From Streptomyces sp. SID14478 (GTDB lineage Bacteria; Actinomycetota; Actinomycetes; Streptomycetales; Streptomycetaceae), in NCBI RefSeq assembly GCF_010548525.1, contig NZ_JAAGMG010000947.1:1-33929 (forward strand): a stretch of 33,929 bases of DNA, given 5' to 3'. Below are positions 15,058 through 22,704 of this stretch, one piece after another. The notes beneath the pieces are model-generated. The model did not search any database and was not told where the DNA came from. It worked only from the letters and a program-made list of their open reading frames with translations. Each line of letters starts with the position of its first letter. Position 1 is the stretch's first letter. A program made the position numbers and the translations under genes.

Positions 15058-15980
15058 GCGGCGCCGCCGGTGCCGGCCTCGACGTGGTCGATGAGGGCGG
15101 CGAGGCCAGGGGCGAACACGTCGTGGGTGAAGGTGTTCTTGAGGTGTTCGCCGTCCTCGGCGCGCAGCGGGGTGAAGTCGGCGGTCCAGGTGACGTGCGT
15201 GCCCTCGCCGTGAGGAGCGGGAGTCAGGTCGATGGTGGCGGTGTAGGAGGTGACGGCGAAGGGGGCGTGGACGAACTCGTAGGTGCACCGCCCTGGTGCG
15301 GCCGTCAGGTCCACGAGGCGTTCGGTGATGGTGTGTCCGTCGGTCGTGGTGAGTGTTCTGAGCTGGCCCGGCCGGGAAGGGGTGGCGGGGCCGCCGGCGT
15401 GGTGGCTGCTGGCGATCAGCGGGTGCCAGCTGTCGATGGCGTCGAAGGCGGCGATGTAGGGCCAGATCTCCTCGGGGCTCGCGGGCAGGACGGCGCCGGC
15501 CTCGGCGCGCAGCCGGGGTTCGGGGGCCACGTCGACGATGGTGAAGTCGTCGTAGTGGAAGGAGGGCGCCACGATGCAGCTGACCAGGGTGCCGTCCTCA
15601 CCCAGCGGGTAGGCGGCCTGCCAGTGGTCTGCCGGGACCACGGCCTGCGGGCGGGCTCCGTGCTCGATGTCGGGGCCGAGGTCGATGGTGGTGACCTGCG
15701 AGAGGTCGGGTTGCGGGCCCGGCGGGGCGAGCGCCAGGCGCAGCGGGCCGCCGCGGTGCCACAGCCATGCCTCGTCCGAAGTGACCCGGTGCCAGCGGGA
15801 GTTCTGTCCGGCGGGGAGGTAGTAGTAGATGCCGCTGGCGGCGGCCCGCGGGCCGCTGTAGCCGGGCGGCTGGTAGTCGACGTCGCGGCCGGTCTTCCAG
15901 GTCTGGGCGTACCAGCCGCCTTCCTCGTGCGGCGTCATGCCGAGCAGTTCGGCGAGCGTGGGGCGCGTGACATCACTCAT
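15054..15980 (-). CDS. Cupin_5 (DUF985) domain fused to a START/SRPBCC domain
   Basis: Encodes 308 residues. Residues 1-155 form a DUF985 cupin: LLGMTPHEEGGWYAQTWK, SGIYYYLPAGQNSRWHRV, SDEAWLWHRGGPLRL, AVVPADHWQAAYPLGEDG and VSCIVAPSFHYDDFTIV. Residues about 160-305 form an SRPBCC (polyketide cyclase/START-like) cavity domain: AGAVLPASPEEIWPYIAAFD, SWHPLIASS, PGRCTYEFVHAPFAVTSYT and GTHVTWTADF. Both halves bind small molecules in other proteins; the ligand here is unknown. The stop overlaps the PRPP synthetase start, and the ATG overlaps the SAHase-like stop (ATGA, 15980-15977). Confidence 0.85.
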   Translation of the reverse strand: MSDVTRPTLAELLGMTPHEEGGWYAQTWKTGRDVDYQPPGYSGPRAAASGIYYYLPAGQNSRWHRVTSDEAWLWHRGGPLRLALAPPGPQPDLSQVTTIDLGPDIEHGARPQAVVPADHWQAAYPLGEDGTLVSCIVAPSFHYDDFTIVDVAPEPRLRAEAGAVLPASPEEIWPYIAAFDAIDSWHPLIASSHHAGGPATPSRPGQLRTLTTTDGHTITERLVDLTAAPGRCTYEFVHAPFAVTSYTATIDLTPAPHGEGTHVTWTADFTPLRAEDGEHLKNTFTHDVFAPGLAALIDHVEAGTGGAA

Positions 15981-17569
15981 GCGGGGTCCTCGGCGGTCGG
16001 CTGGGTGGGAAGCTGGGGGCCGTAGCGGTCGTAGTAATCCTCCAGGAGGCGACTCTCCTGGAGGACGGCGTCGGTGCGTTCGACGTTGTGCCCGTCGCTG
16101 AAGCCGTGATCGTCGCGTGCCAGCGTGCAGGCGCCGACCAAGAGGGCTGCCAGTGTCAGGTCGGAGTGGCGGTTGTGCACGCTCTCGGCGTAGTGGAAGT
16201 TCACCGGGAAGCCGTGGGCCAGGACGGTGGCACGTGCTCCGTGCGGCAGGACGTAGGTGGTCCCGGCGAGCCCTTCGTCCTCCACCGCTTCCGCGGCGTC
16301 GCGCAGTGCGGGGAGCGGGAATTCGCCGTCGCGGGAGGTGACGCTGGCCAGAAAGGTTTCCGCGGGCAGTTCGCGCAGGTCGTCGTCGCTGAGGGCCTGC
16401 CGGCCGGTGGCTCCGATGATCAGTATCGGCCGGTGGTGGCCGATGAGTCGGGCCAGGCTCTTGTGGGTGACGTAGCCGGCTTCGTGGGCGACCACCATCC
16501 GCATGAGTTCCCGGTCGAAGACGGCCACCCGCATCCGCAGGCCCCGCAGGACGTGCGCGATCTCGCTGCCCACCTGGCCGTAGCCGATGACGAGTGCCGG
16601 CTGCCCCTCCACCTTGTGCGGTGGCATCAGTTCCATGATGCGGCGCACCGCGGCGTCGGCGATCCAGTACGACTCGATCGTGCCCTTGATCCGGGACTGG
16701 GCCACCGAGAACACCGGCAGGGCGATCCGGCCCTCGTAGGGTTCCAGTTTGAAAATGCCGGACATGGTCTGCTCGACGAGGCCCGCGCAGGCGGCGAGTT
16801 GCTCGGGCAGCTGATCGATGAGGGCGGGTACGGCGTATCCGCCGTCGTCGATGATGACGGCCTTGAGGCCGCTCTCGCGCGCCAGAGTGCTCTGGTGGGC
16901 CAGCGCCTCGGCGATGTCGGCGGAAGGGAAGAAGGCGATCCGGTGCTCCCGCAGGTGTGCGACGACCCGAGCACGGGACTTGTACGGGTAGCCCTTCTCC
17001 ACGACGACCAGGGTCTCCGGGGCCGCGCCCAGCCGCATCGCGCTGGCGAGCATGCCGGTCAGGTCCTCGAGGAAATGCGCCATGATCAGCAGGACGGTGC
17101 CGGCCAGGGGACGGTCGGTGATCCGGTCGGCGAGGCCGAGCGTCAGCGGCATCTGACCGGCGACCAACTCCAACTCGGAGTCGCTGAAGGGGACTTGGCG
17201 TAATGCCTCGACGAGCGCCGCTTCCTGGTCGGCGGTCAGTGAGCCGCGGCGCAGAATGCTCAGGACCAGCAGGTGCGTGCCCGGGGTGTGCGCGGCAGGC
17301 GGGGCGGCCTCGCCCACGACCAGCTGGATGCGGGCACCGTCCGCCAGGTCGATCTGTGCCGTGAGCGGGCCCTGCGCGGTGAACTGCGCGGCATCGGGGT
17401 CAGGCAGCGCCTCACGCACCCTGCACGAGGCTGCTTGCAGAACACGAGCGGGCTCGGCGCCGGCCAAGGCGACATCCACGGTCGTCACCGGCCCTCCGCC
17501 ACTACTCCCCCCGTCCTCACCCAGGGGCCGCTCTTCATCGTCCAAGGAATTCTTGAGCTGGCGCACCAT
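15977..17569 (-). CDS. S-adenosylhomocysteine hydrolase-like protein with altered active site
   Basis: Encodes 530 residues from the ATG at 17569; a GTG at 17488, with GGAGG 4-5 nt upstream, is an equally good start. The NAD-binding domain is clear: ALVIGYGQVGSEIAHVLRG (325-343). Other SAHase landmarks are present but changed. DDGGD of true enzymes reads DDGGY (241-245), EETTTG reads EQTMSG (266-271), and TKSKFDN reads IKGTIES (294-300). By eye this removes the catalytic Lys and the Asp/Asn that follow. An N-terminal region of about 140 residues is not SAHase-like. It may be a divergent nucleoside enzyme or an NAD-dependent sensor. It heads the three-gene operon. Confidence 0.75.
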   Translation of the reverse strand: MVRQLKNSLDDEERPLGEDGGSSGGGPVTTVDVALAGAEPARVLQAASCRVREALPDPDAAQFTAQGPLTAQIDLADGARIQLVVGEAAPPAAHTPGTHLLVLSILRRGSLTADQEAALVEALRQVPFSDSELELVAGQMPLTLGLADRITDRPLAGTVLLIMAHFLEDLTGMLASAMRLGAAPETLVVVEKGYPYKSRARVVAHLREHRIAFFPSADIAEALAHQSTLARESGLKAVIIDDGGYAVPALIDQLPEQLAACAGLVEQTMSGIFKLEPYEGRIALPVFSVAQSRIKGTIESYWIADAAVRRIMELMPPHKVEGQPALVIGYGQVGSEIAHVLRGLRMRVAVFDRELMRMVVAHEAGYVTHKSLARLIGHHRPILIIGATGRQALSDDDLRELPAETFLASVTSRDGEFPLPALRDAAEAVEDEGLAGTTYVLPHGARATVLAHGFPVNFHYAESVHNRHSDLTLAALLVGACTLARDDHGFSDGHNVERTDAVLQESRLLEDYYDRYGPQLPTQPTAEDPA

Positions 17570-18006
17570 GTCTCCGGTGGGTTTTCGCGGTCAGGAGGAA
17601 AAGAACCCTGACTCATCGCTCAGAACACCTGCTCCGCCACCACCTGTGTCACCCCTGGCGTGCGAAGCATCAAGGTCATCGCGTGAGTGCACCGGCGCGC
17701 CCCGGGAGTGCGCCAGTGCGCACCCCGTTCAACAACCCGAGCAGCAGACTTCGTACGCCGCGCACGCCCCGGACGGAGTGCGCGCTACCGGTTCACCCGC
17801 GGCCGGTCTGGCGCCACGCCGACGCCTGCTGCGCACACTGAGGCGATCGCCGTCCCGCGGCGCGACACCGACCGGGGTGCTGAACCTCGCCTCGGTCGCG
17901 CGGACACGGCCCCGCCGACCCAGCGGCGTATCACTCACCCCGCACCGCGGGCCTCCCGCCGACCGAGGACCCCTCGTCCGCCCGCCGATCCCCCGGAGCA
18001 CAAGCC
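17570..18006. other. Divergent gap upstream of the SAHase-like operon and the GH13 gene
   Basis: 437 bases with no supportable gene. Short frames here lack codon bias and ribosome sites. Both flanking operons must start from it. I could not identify a convincing promoter or operator. Confidence 0.4.
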
Positions 18007-19713
18007 ATGACCGTTCATGACTCAGCGCCGCCCTGGTGGAGCCAGGCCGTCTTCTACCAGGTCTATCTCAGGAGCTTCGCCGACGGCAACGGAGACGGGG
18101 TCGGCGACCTCGCCGGACTGCGCGCCCGACTGCCCTACCTCAAGGCCCTGGGCGTCGACGCACTGTGGGTGACCCCCTGGTACGCCTCCCCCATGGCCGA
18201 CGGCGGCTACGACGTGAGCGACCACCGTGCCATCGACCCGCTGTTCGGCACCATCGAGGAGGCCGAGTCGCTGCTGGCCGAGACACACGAGGCCGGCCTG
18301 CGCATGGTCCTCGATCTGGTCCCCAACCACTGTTCGGAACAACATCCCTGGTTCCGCCAAGCGACTGCGCAGGGCCCCGGCGCACCTGCACGCGACCGCT
18401 TCTGGTTCCGTCCGGGCAAGGGACCCGACGGCTCCCGGCCTCCCAACGACTGGCCCTCCCAGTTCGGCGGACCGGCCTGGACGCGGATCACCGAACCGGA
18501 CGGCACCCCCGGCCCCTGGTACCTGCACCTGTTCTCCCGCCACCAGCCCGACCTCAACTGGAACCACCCCGACGTCCGCGCGGACTTCGCCCACACCGTC
18601 CGCTTCTGGCTCGAACGCGGGGCGGACGGATTCCGCGTCGACGCGGCACCCTTCCCCGCCAAGGACCCCGCCCTGCCCGACGTCGACCCAGACGCACCGC
18701 CGGCCCAACTCCCCTACCAGGACCGGCACCACGTCCACGAGATCTACCGAGCCTTGCGTGCCCTGAGCGACAGCTACCCGGGAAACCGTTTCCTCATCGG
18801 CGAGGTCCACCTGCCCACCACCGCACAACGCGACCGCTACGTCCGCGCCGACGAGCTCCACTGCACCTTCAACTTCCCCTATCTCACCAGCGGCTGGCGC
18901 GCCGGGGAACTCCGGCAGATCATCGCCGACTCGCTCACCGGCAGCCAGGACGTCATCGCGCCGACCGCCTGGGTCCTGTCCAACCACGACACCGTGCGCC
19001 ACCTCACCCGCTTCGGACGTGAGGACAGCTCCTTCCACATGGACGGCACCTTCGTCGCCGGGCCCCTCGACACCCACCACCGCGCCGGCTACACGCGCGC
19101 CCGGGCCGCCCTCCTGCTCACCCTCGCCCTGCCCGGGCCCGCCTTCCTCTACCAGGGCGAAGAACTCGGTCTCGCCGAGGTCGACGACCTCCCCCTCACG
19201 TCCGTCCACGACCCCGCCGGCAACCGCCCCAACGCCCCCGCCCAGGGCCGCGACGGCTGCCGCGTCCCCCTGCCCTGGTCCGAGGACACCCCGCCCTTCG
19301 GCTTCACCAGCCACGACACGGCCTGGCTCCCCCAACCCGCCTCCTGGCACCGCCTCACGGCCCAACGCCAAGAGGGCGATCCCACCTCCATGCTCCACCT
19401 GTACCGCAACGCCCTGGCCTGGCGCGCCGACCACATGCCGTCGCTCACCGCTCCCCTGGCGTGGCTCGACCTGGGCGACGACGTCCTGGCCTTCACCCGC
19501 GGAGCCTTCACCTGTGTCGTCAACTTCGGCGAATACCCCATCCCCCTCCCCCACGCGAACGACGTACACCTCACCAGCTCGCCCCTGAACAACGACCAAC
19601 TCCCCCAGGACGCCTGCGCATGGCTCACGCAGGCCGGTCGCTCCGCACCGCAGCAGGCGCCGGGATCACGCCAAGGTCCCGTGCTTGGACGCGAAGACGG
19701 TGCGGCTTCTTGA
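18007..19713 (+). CDS. GH13 alpha-glucosidase
   Basis: Encodes 568 residues with GGAG 8 nt upstream. It opens WWSQAVFYQVYLRSFADGNG, the usual start of oligo-1,6-glucosidase/alpha-glucosidase enzymes of GH13. Conserved regions: VLDLVPNHCS (101-110), GFRVDAAP with nucleophile Asp212, LIGEVH with acid/base Glu266, and SNHDT with Asp328. The calcium-like loop DGNGDGVGD (26-34) is typical of this subgroup. There is no signal peptide, so it should act on imported oligosaccharides. Substrate (maltose, isomaltose or trehalose type) cannot be settled. No transporter or LacI regulator is adjacent, which is unusual for a dedicated uptake locus. Confidence 0.9.
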   Translation: MTVHDSAPPWWSQAVFYQVYLRSFADGNGDGVGDLAGLRARLPYLKALGVDALWVTPWYASPMADGGYDVSDHRAIDPLFGTIEEAESLLAETHEAGLRMVLDLVPNHCSEQHPWFRQATAQGPGAPARDRFWFRPGKGPDGSRPPNDWPSQFGGPAWTRITEPDGTPGPWYLHLFSRHQPDLNWNHPDVRADFAHTVRFWLERGADGFRVDAAPFPAKDPALPDVDPDAPPAQLPYQDRHHVHEIYRALRALSDSYPGNRFLIGEVHLPTTAQRDRYVRADELHCTFNFPYLTSGWRAGELRQIIADSLTGSQDVIAPTAWVLSNHDTVRHLTRFGREDSSFHMDGTFVAGPLDTHHRAGYTRARAALLLTLALPGPAFLYQGEELGLAEVDDLPLTSVHDPAGNRPNAPAQGRDGCRVPLPWSEDTPPFGFTSHDTAWLPQPASWHRLTAQRQEGDPTSMLHLYRNALAWRADHMPSLTAPLAWLDLGDDVLAFTRGAFTCVVNFGEYPIPLPHANDVHLTSSPLNNDQLPQDACAWLTQAGRSAPQQAPGSRQGPVLGREDGAAS

Positions 19714-19851
19714 GTCGCGCGTGGACGCGGTGAGCAGCCCGGCACTCCACCGACACGGTGGGAAACGGGGACGGGCGATGGCCCCCTGGGAAGAGGAACG
19801 GGCGGCGGCCCGCCTGCGAACACACCCCGTGCGATGGTCAGTCGGAGCCGG

Positions 19852-19868
19852 TGCGCCGGTCCGGCGCA
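19852..19868 (-). terminator. Hairpin after the cytochrome P450 gene
   Basis: TGCGCCG, 3-nt loop, CGGCGCA: a perfect 7-bp stem 7 nt beyond the P450 stop, between two convergent genes. Short, and without a T-tract. Confidence 0.4.
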
Positions 19869-19875
19869 GGGACGG

Positions 19876-21096
19876 TCACCAGGCGACAGGCAGCGTGCTC
19901 GGTCCGCGGATCAGGCCTTCGCGCTGGAATTCCACCTCGTCCTTCGGCACAGCGAGCCGCAGGCGCGGGAAGCGTTCGAGGAGGACGGTGATCATGACTT
20001 CCGCTTCCATGCGGGCCATGAGGGACGCGAGGCAGTAGTGGGGGCCGTGCCCGAACGCGAGATGCCCCGGGCCCTGGCGGTCGAAGTCCAGCAGATCCGG
20101 GTCGGGGAAGACCTCGGGATCGCGGTTGGCCGCCACGTAGGCGTTGTAGACCACGTCTCCCTTGGGAATGACGTGCCCGCCGACAGGAACGTCCTCAGTG
20201 GCGATCCGCGGGATACCGACTCCGTTGCGGTGCGGCACGTAGCGGTACAACTCTTCCACCGCGGCGGGGACCACTTCCGGATCGCGGCGCAGCCGGTCCA
20301 GGTGGTCGGGGTGGGTGAGCAGCGCGTACATCATGGAACCGCTGTTGTTGGCGACGGCGTGGCCGCCGCTGACGTAGACGGCCATGGCGAGGGAGAGCGC
20401 CTCGTCGTCGGTGATCTCACCTGAAGCAGCGGCCTGTGCCAGGACGCCCGCCAGGTCGTCCCCGGGGTCGGTGCGCCGGCGCCGCAGTAGTGCGACGACC
20501 CGGCTCCGCGTGTCCGCACGGGCGGCCTGGACGGCGTCCTTGTCGTCTGTTTTCGACAGCATCACGCGGGAGTTGTCGGCCCACGCGTGCCAGTCGTCCT
20601 CGTCGGCGCCCAGGAAGTAGCAGACGACGGCGATGGGGAAGGGCGTGTGCAGGTGTTCCATCAGATCGGCCGGGGAGCCGGACTGTTCCATGCCGTCGAG
20701 CAGGGCGTGTGCGGTGCGTTCGGCCATGGGGCGAAGGCGTTGCATGCTGCGGGCGGTGAACGCGCGGGCGACCACGCGCCGCAGACGGGTGTGGCGCGGG
20801 GCGTCGATGTACTGCAGTCCGGCTGTCTGGGACGCCACCGGGGTGGGAGTCATCGTCGTCACGGGGCAGCCGACCACCTGCTCCCGGGAGAACCTGGGGT
20901 CGGAGGTGACGAAGCGGACGTCCTCGTATCGCGTGACGAGCCAGGCGTCACCGGAGCCGTGCGGCAGTTTGATGCGGGTGACAGGTTCCTCGCGCAGGAC
21001 TTCGTCGAAGAGCGGGTCCGGCTGCAGGCCCGGCAGGTCGTCCACCGGCCAGAAGCGCACCTCAGGCGGCGAAGTCGTCGTGGGCTCGAACGTCAT
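19876..21096 (-). CDS. Cytochrome P450
   Basis: Encodes 406 residues from the ATG at 21096 with GGAGAGAGG 5 nt upstream. The heme-binding motif FGHGPHYC ends at Cys355 and the K-helix ExxR is Glu282 to Arg285 (EELYR). LQYIDAPRHTRLRRVV (95-109) is the C-helix typical of soluble bacterial P450s. The I-helix reads SGGHAVANN (243-251), where most P450s have AGHETT or similar. The acid and alcohol that deliver protons to oxygen are Ala247 and Val248 here. Such enzymes exist but often use substrate hydroxyls or act differently. No ferredoxin gene is adjacent. Substrate unknown. Confidence 0.9.
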   Translation of the reverse strand: MTFEPTTTSPPEVRFWPVDDLPGLQPDPLFDEVLREEPVTRIKLPHGSGDAWLVTRYEDVRFVTSDPRFSREQVVGCPVTTMTPTPVASQTAGLQYIDAPRHTRLRRVVARAFTARSMQRLRPMAERTAHALLDGMEQSGSPADLMEHLHTPFPIAVVCYFLGADEDDWHAWADNSRVMLSKTDDKDAVQAARADTRSRVVALLRRRRTDPGDDLAGVLAQAAASGEITDDEALSLAMAVYVSGGHAVANNSGSMMYALLTHPDHLDRLRRDPEVVPAAVEELYRYVPHRNGVGIPRIATEDVPVGGHVIPKGDVVYNAYVAANRDPEVFPDPDLLDFDRQGPGHLAFGHGPHYCLASLMARMEAEVMITVLLERFPRLRLAVPKDEVEFQREGLIRGPSTLPVAW

Positions 21097-21506
21097 CGGG
21101 GCCTCTCTCCTGCGTACCTTGTCGCGCTTGCGCCCGTCGACGCGGGCGCCCACTACGAGGCCGACCTCTTCAGCCGGTGGCCGGACCTCGGCACCCATCA
21201 CCCCACCCGGCCCCTGGCACCGGCCTGACCGACACGACAATCCCATCGGTCATCACCCGTGCGGCTCCCTCAAGCACACGCCCCGACGGCCAGGGCGGGC
21301 GTGTTGAACTCCGTGGTGCGTTCGCGGGGCGAGTCACTATCTGACCGGGCAGCGTGCTTTCCGGAGGCGGACGGGACGGACCCGCGCTCTGGGGCCCTGA
21401 GACCCGCGGAGCGCAGACGCCCCGTCGGCCCCAGTGGCGGTCTTTGCCCACGCCCTGTTTGTGGCCGGGCGGCGAGAACGACGCGATACCGAGGGACGAG
21501 GCGGGC
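21097..21506. other. Gap upstream of the P450 gene
   Basis: 410 bases without a supportable gene. It contains TGACCGA (21226-21232) and its perfect complement TCGGTCA (21246-21252), separated by 13 nt, about 130 bases upstream of the P450 start. This could be a regulator site, but the arms are short. Nothing else stands out. Confidence 0.35.
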
Positions 21507-21764
21507 TCAACTGTCCTGCCGATCGGGCTCGGGTGCTGTCTCGGCCTGGATGAGGTCGTCATCGGACATCTTCAGTTCGTGAGGTGTGGACGTGGAAAGC
21601 AGCCGCGTGCCTTCGTACGTGAACGCGATGCCTGCCTGATCCTGCTCGGTGACCTCGGCATAACGCTGCATGATCCCCTGGAAGGGGTCGGTGGCCGAGA
21701 CAGGGAAAGCGTGCTCCCTGCCGTCCGCACTACGGACCCGCAGACGTATGCGCGTATCACTCAT
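21507..21764 (-). CDS. SUMO-like beta-grasp protein (Rad60-SLD type)
   Basis: Encodes 85 residues from the ATG at 21764, with AAGGTGG 7 nt upstream. The whole protein follows the SUMO order. A beta hairpin, RIRLRVRSADGREHAFPVSA (5-24), resembles SUMO IKLKV...IHFKVKM. A helix, PFQGIMQRYAEVTEQ, follows. IAFTYEGTRLLSTSTPHELK then MSDDDLIQA (46-74) match SUMO [20 protein letters not shown] then MEEEDVIEV almost position by position. The C-terminus is an acidic tail, ETAPEPDRQDS, with no di-glycine and no Gly to expose, so it is probably not conjugated. No E1, E2 or protease gene is nearby. It is divergent from the charged heptad-repeat protein. The family call is by eye but the match is strong. 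Confidence 0.8.
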   Translation of the reverse strand: MSDTRIRLRVRSADGREHAFPVSATDPFQGIMQRYAEVTEQDQAGIAFTYEGTRLLSTSTPHELKMSDDDLIQAETAPEPDRQDS

Positions 21765-22048
21765 GGGGCGTCCACCTTCCGGCGAGGGCACGGCGCTCTG
21801 CCGCACAAGATCGTTCTACCCTCGGTGTTCGACCGGACACACCCCTCAGTCCCTGGCAAATCACCATCGCGAGCGAACGGTCGGCACAGCTACGGTCAGA
21901 AGACGTCATGCGTCCCATCCGGCGGCGGACAAAGCGGACAAAGGTGCGGGACCGCGAAGGATCGGAGCCGCTACAGGATGCCGCACGGGCGGGCCGACGA
22001 TGTCTCGTACTTCTTGGTCTCTCACGCTCCCGGGCGCACACTTGTGAG

Positions 22049-22540
22049 GTGAGCCGAGGAGACCCGGGGCGTGAGGACAAGCTCGCCCGCCGGGATGAGC
22101 GCACCAGGAGCGCCGATCGCCGTGATGCCGCCGCCGACCGGCGGGACCAGCACGCCGCACGCCGTGACTCCCGCGCCGACGAGCGCGAGCAGCTGGCCGA
22201 CGAGCGGGAACAACGCCTTGACGAGGCGGAGCAGAAGGTCGATCGCCGACTCCGGGTGGCCGGTGTTCCTACGCCCGCCCCGCGCCGCCGGGCCTACGAG
22301 GCACTGGAGCGTTCCCGCGCCGCGGTGGAGAGTTCCGCGGCAAGGCTGGACCGGGTCGACGCCAGGCTCGGCCGCGCAGATGCGGACGATGCCCGCGAGC
22401 AGCACCTCGTCGACTGCGAAGTGGACCGAACCGAGGCAGAGGACGCGGATCCACGTCCCGCTGAAGCGGATGACGGCGTAGACGCGAAGCCGGAAGCGAG
22501 TCGCTGCCCGAGAACAGGACGACAGCCCGGTCCGTCCTGA
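22049..22540 (+). CDS. Highly charged heptad-repeat protein, probable coiled coil
   Basis: Encodes 163 residues. I chose the GTG at 22049 because codon bias starts there; no ribosome site is visible, so the start is uncertain. Residues 15-70 form seven-residue repeats of the type xADRRDx: SADRRDA, AADRRDQ, HAARRDS, RADEREQ, LADEREQ, RLDEAEQ. Later VESSAARLDRVDARLGRADAD continues the helix. Arg, Asp, Glu and Ala make up most of the protein. It is predicted to be a long alpha helix or coiled coil with alternating charges. There is no signal peptide. Similar proteins of unknown function occur in actinobacteria. It could be a scaffold or partner for the divergent SUMO-like protein; that is speculation from position only. 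Confidence 0.65.
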   Translation: MSRGDPGREDKLARRDERTRSADRRDAAADRRDQHAARRDSRADEREQLADEREQRLDEAEQKVDRRLRVAGVPTPAPRRRAYEALERSRAAVESSAARLDRVDARLGRADADDAREQHLVDCEVDRTEAEDADPRPAEADDGVDAKPEASRCPRTGRQPGPS

Positions 22541-22704
22541 TCGGCCTACTGCGCAGCTGGTGCGCCGCGACCCCTGCCTTCGGCAGTGACCGCTGAGGGG
22601 GCGTTGTCCGTATGTGTCGTCCAACAGGCCACCCGGCGGCGCGATTTGCTCCGAGCGTCGGGCGTGCGTTCCCGGCGCCGCGCGGCCGTGCCGTTGACGT
22701 CGAC

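Noticed and set aside
14017..17203. Long rightward open frames opposite the SAHase-PRPP synthetase operon
   Set aside because: The leftward proteins have recognisable motifs throughout; the opposite frames do not.
18022..19599. A 525-codon open frame opposite the GH13 gene
   Set aside because: It is antisense to a clear enzyme with intact motifs and has Gly/Val-rich low-complexity composition.
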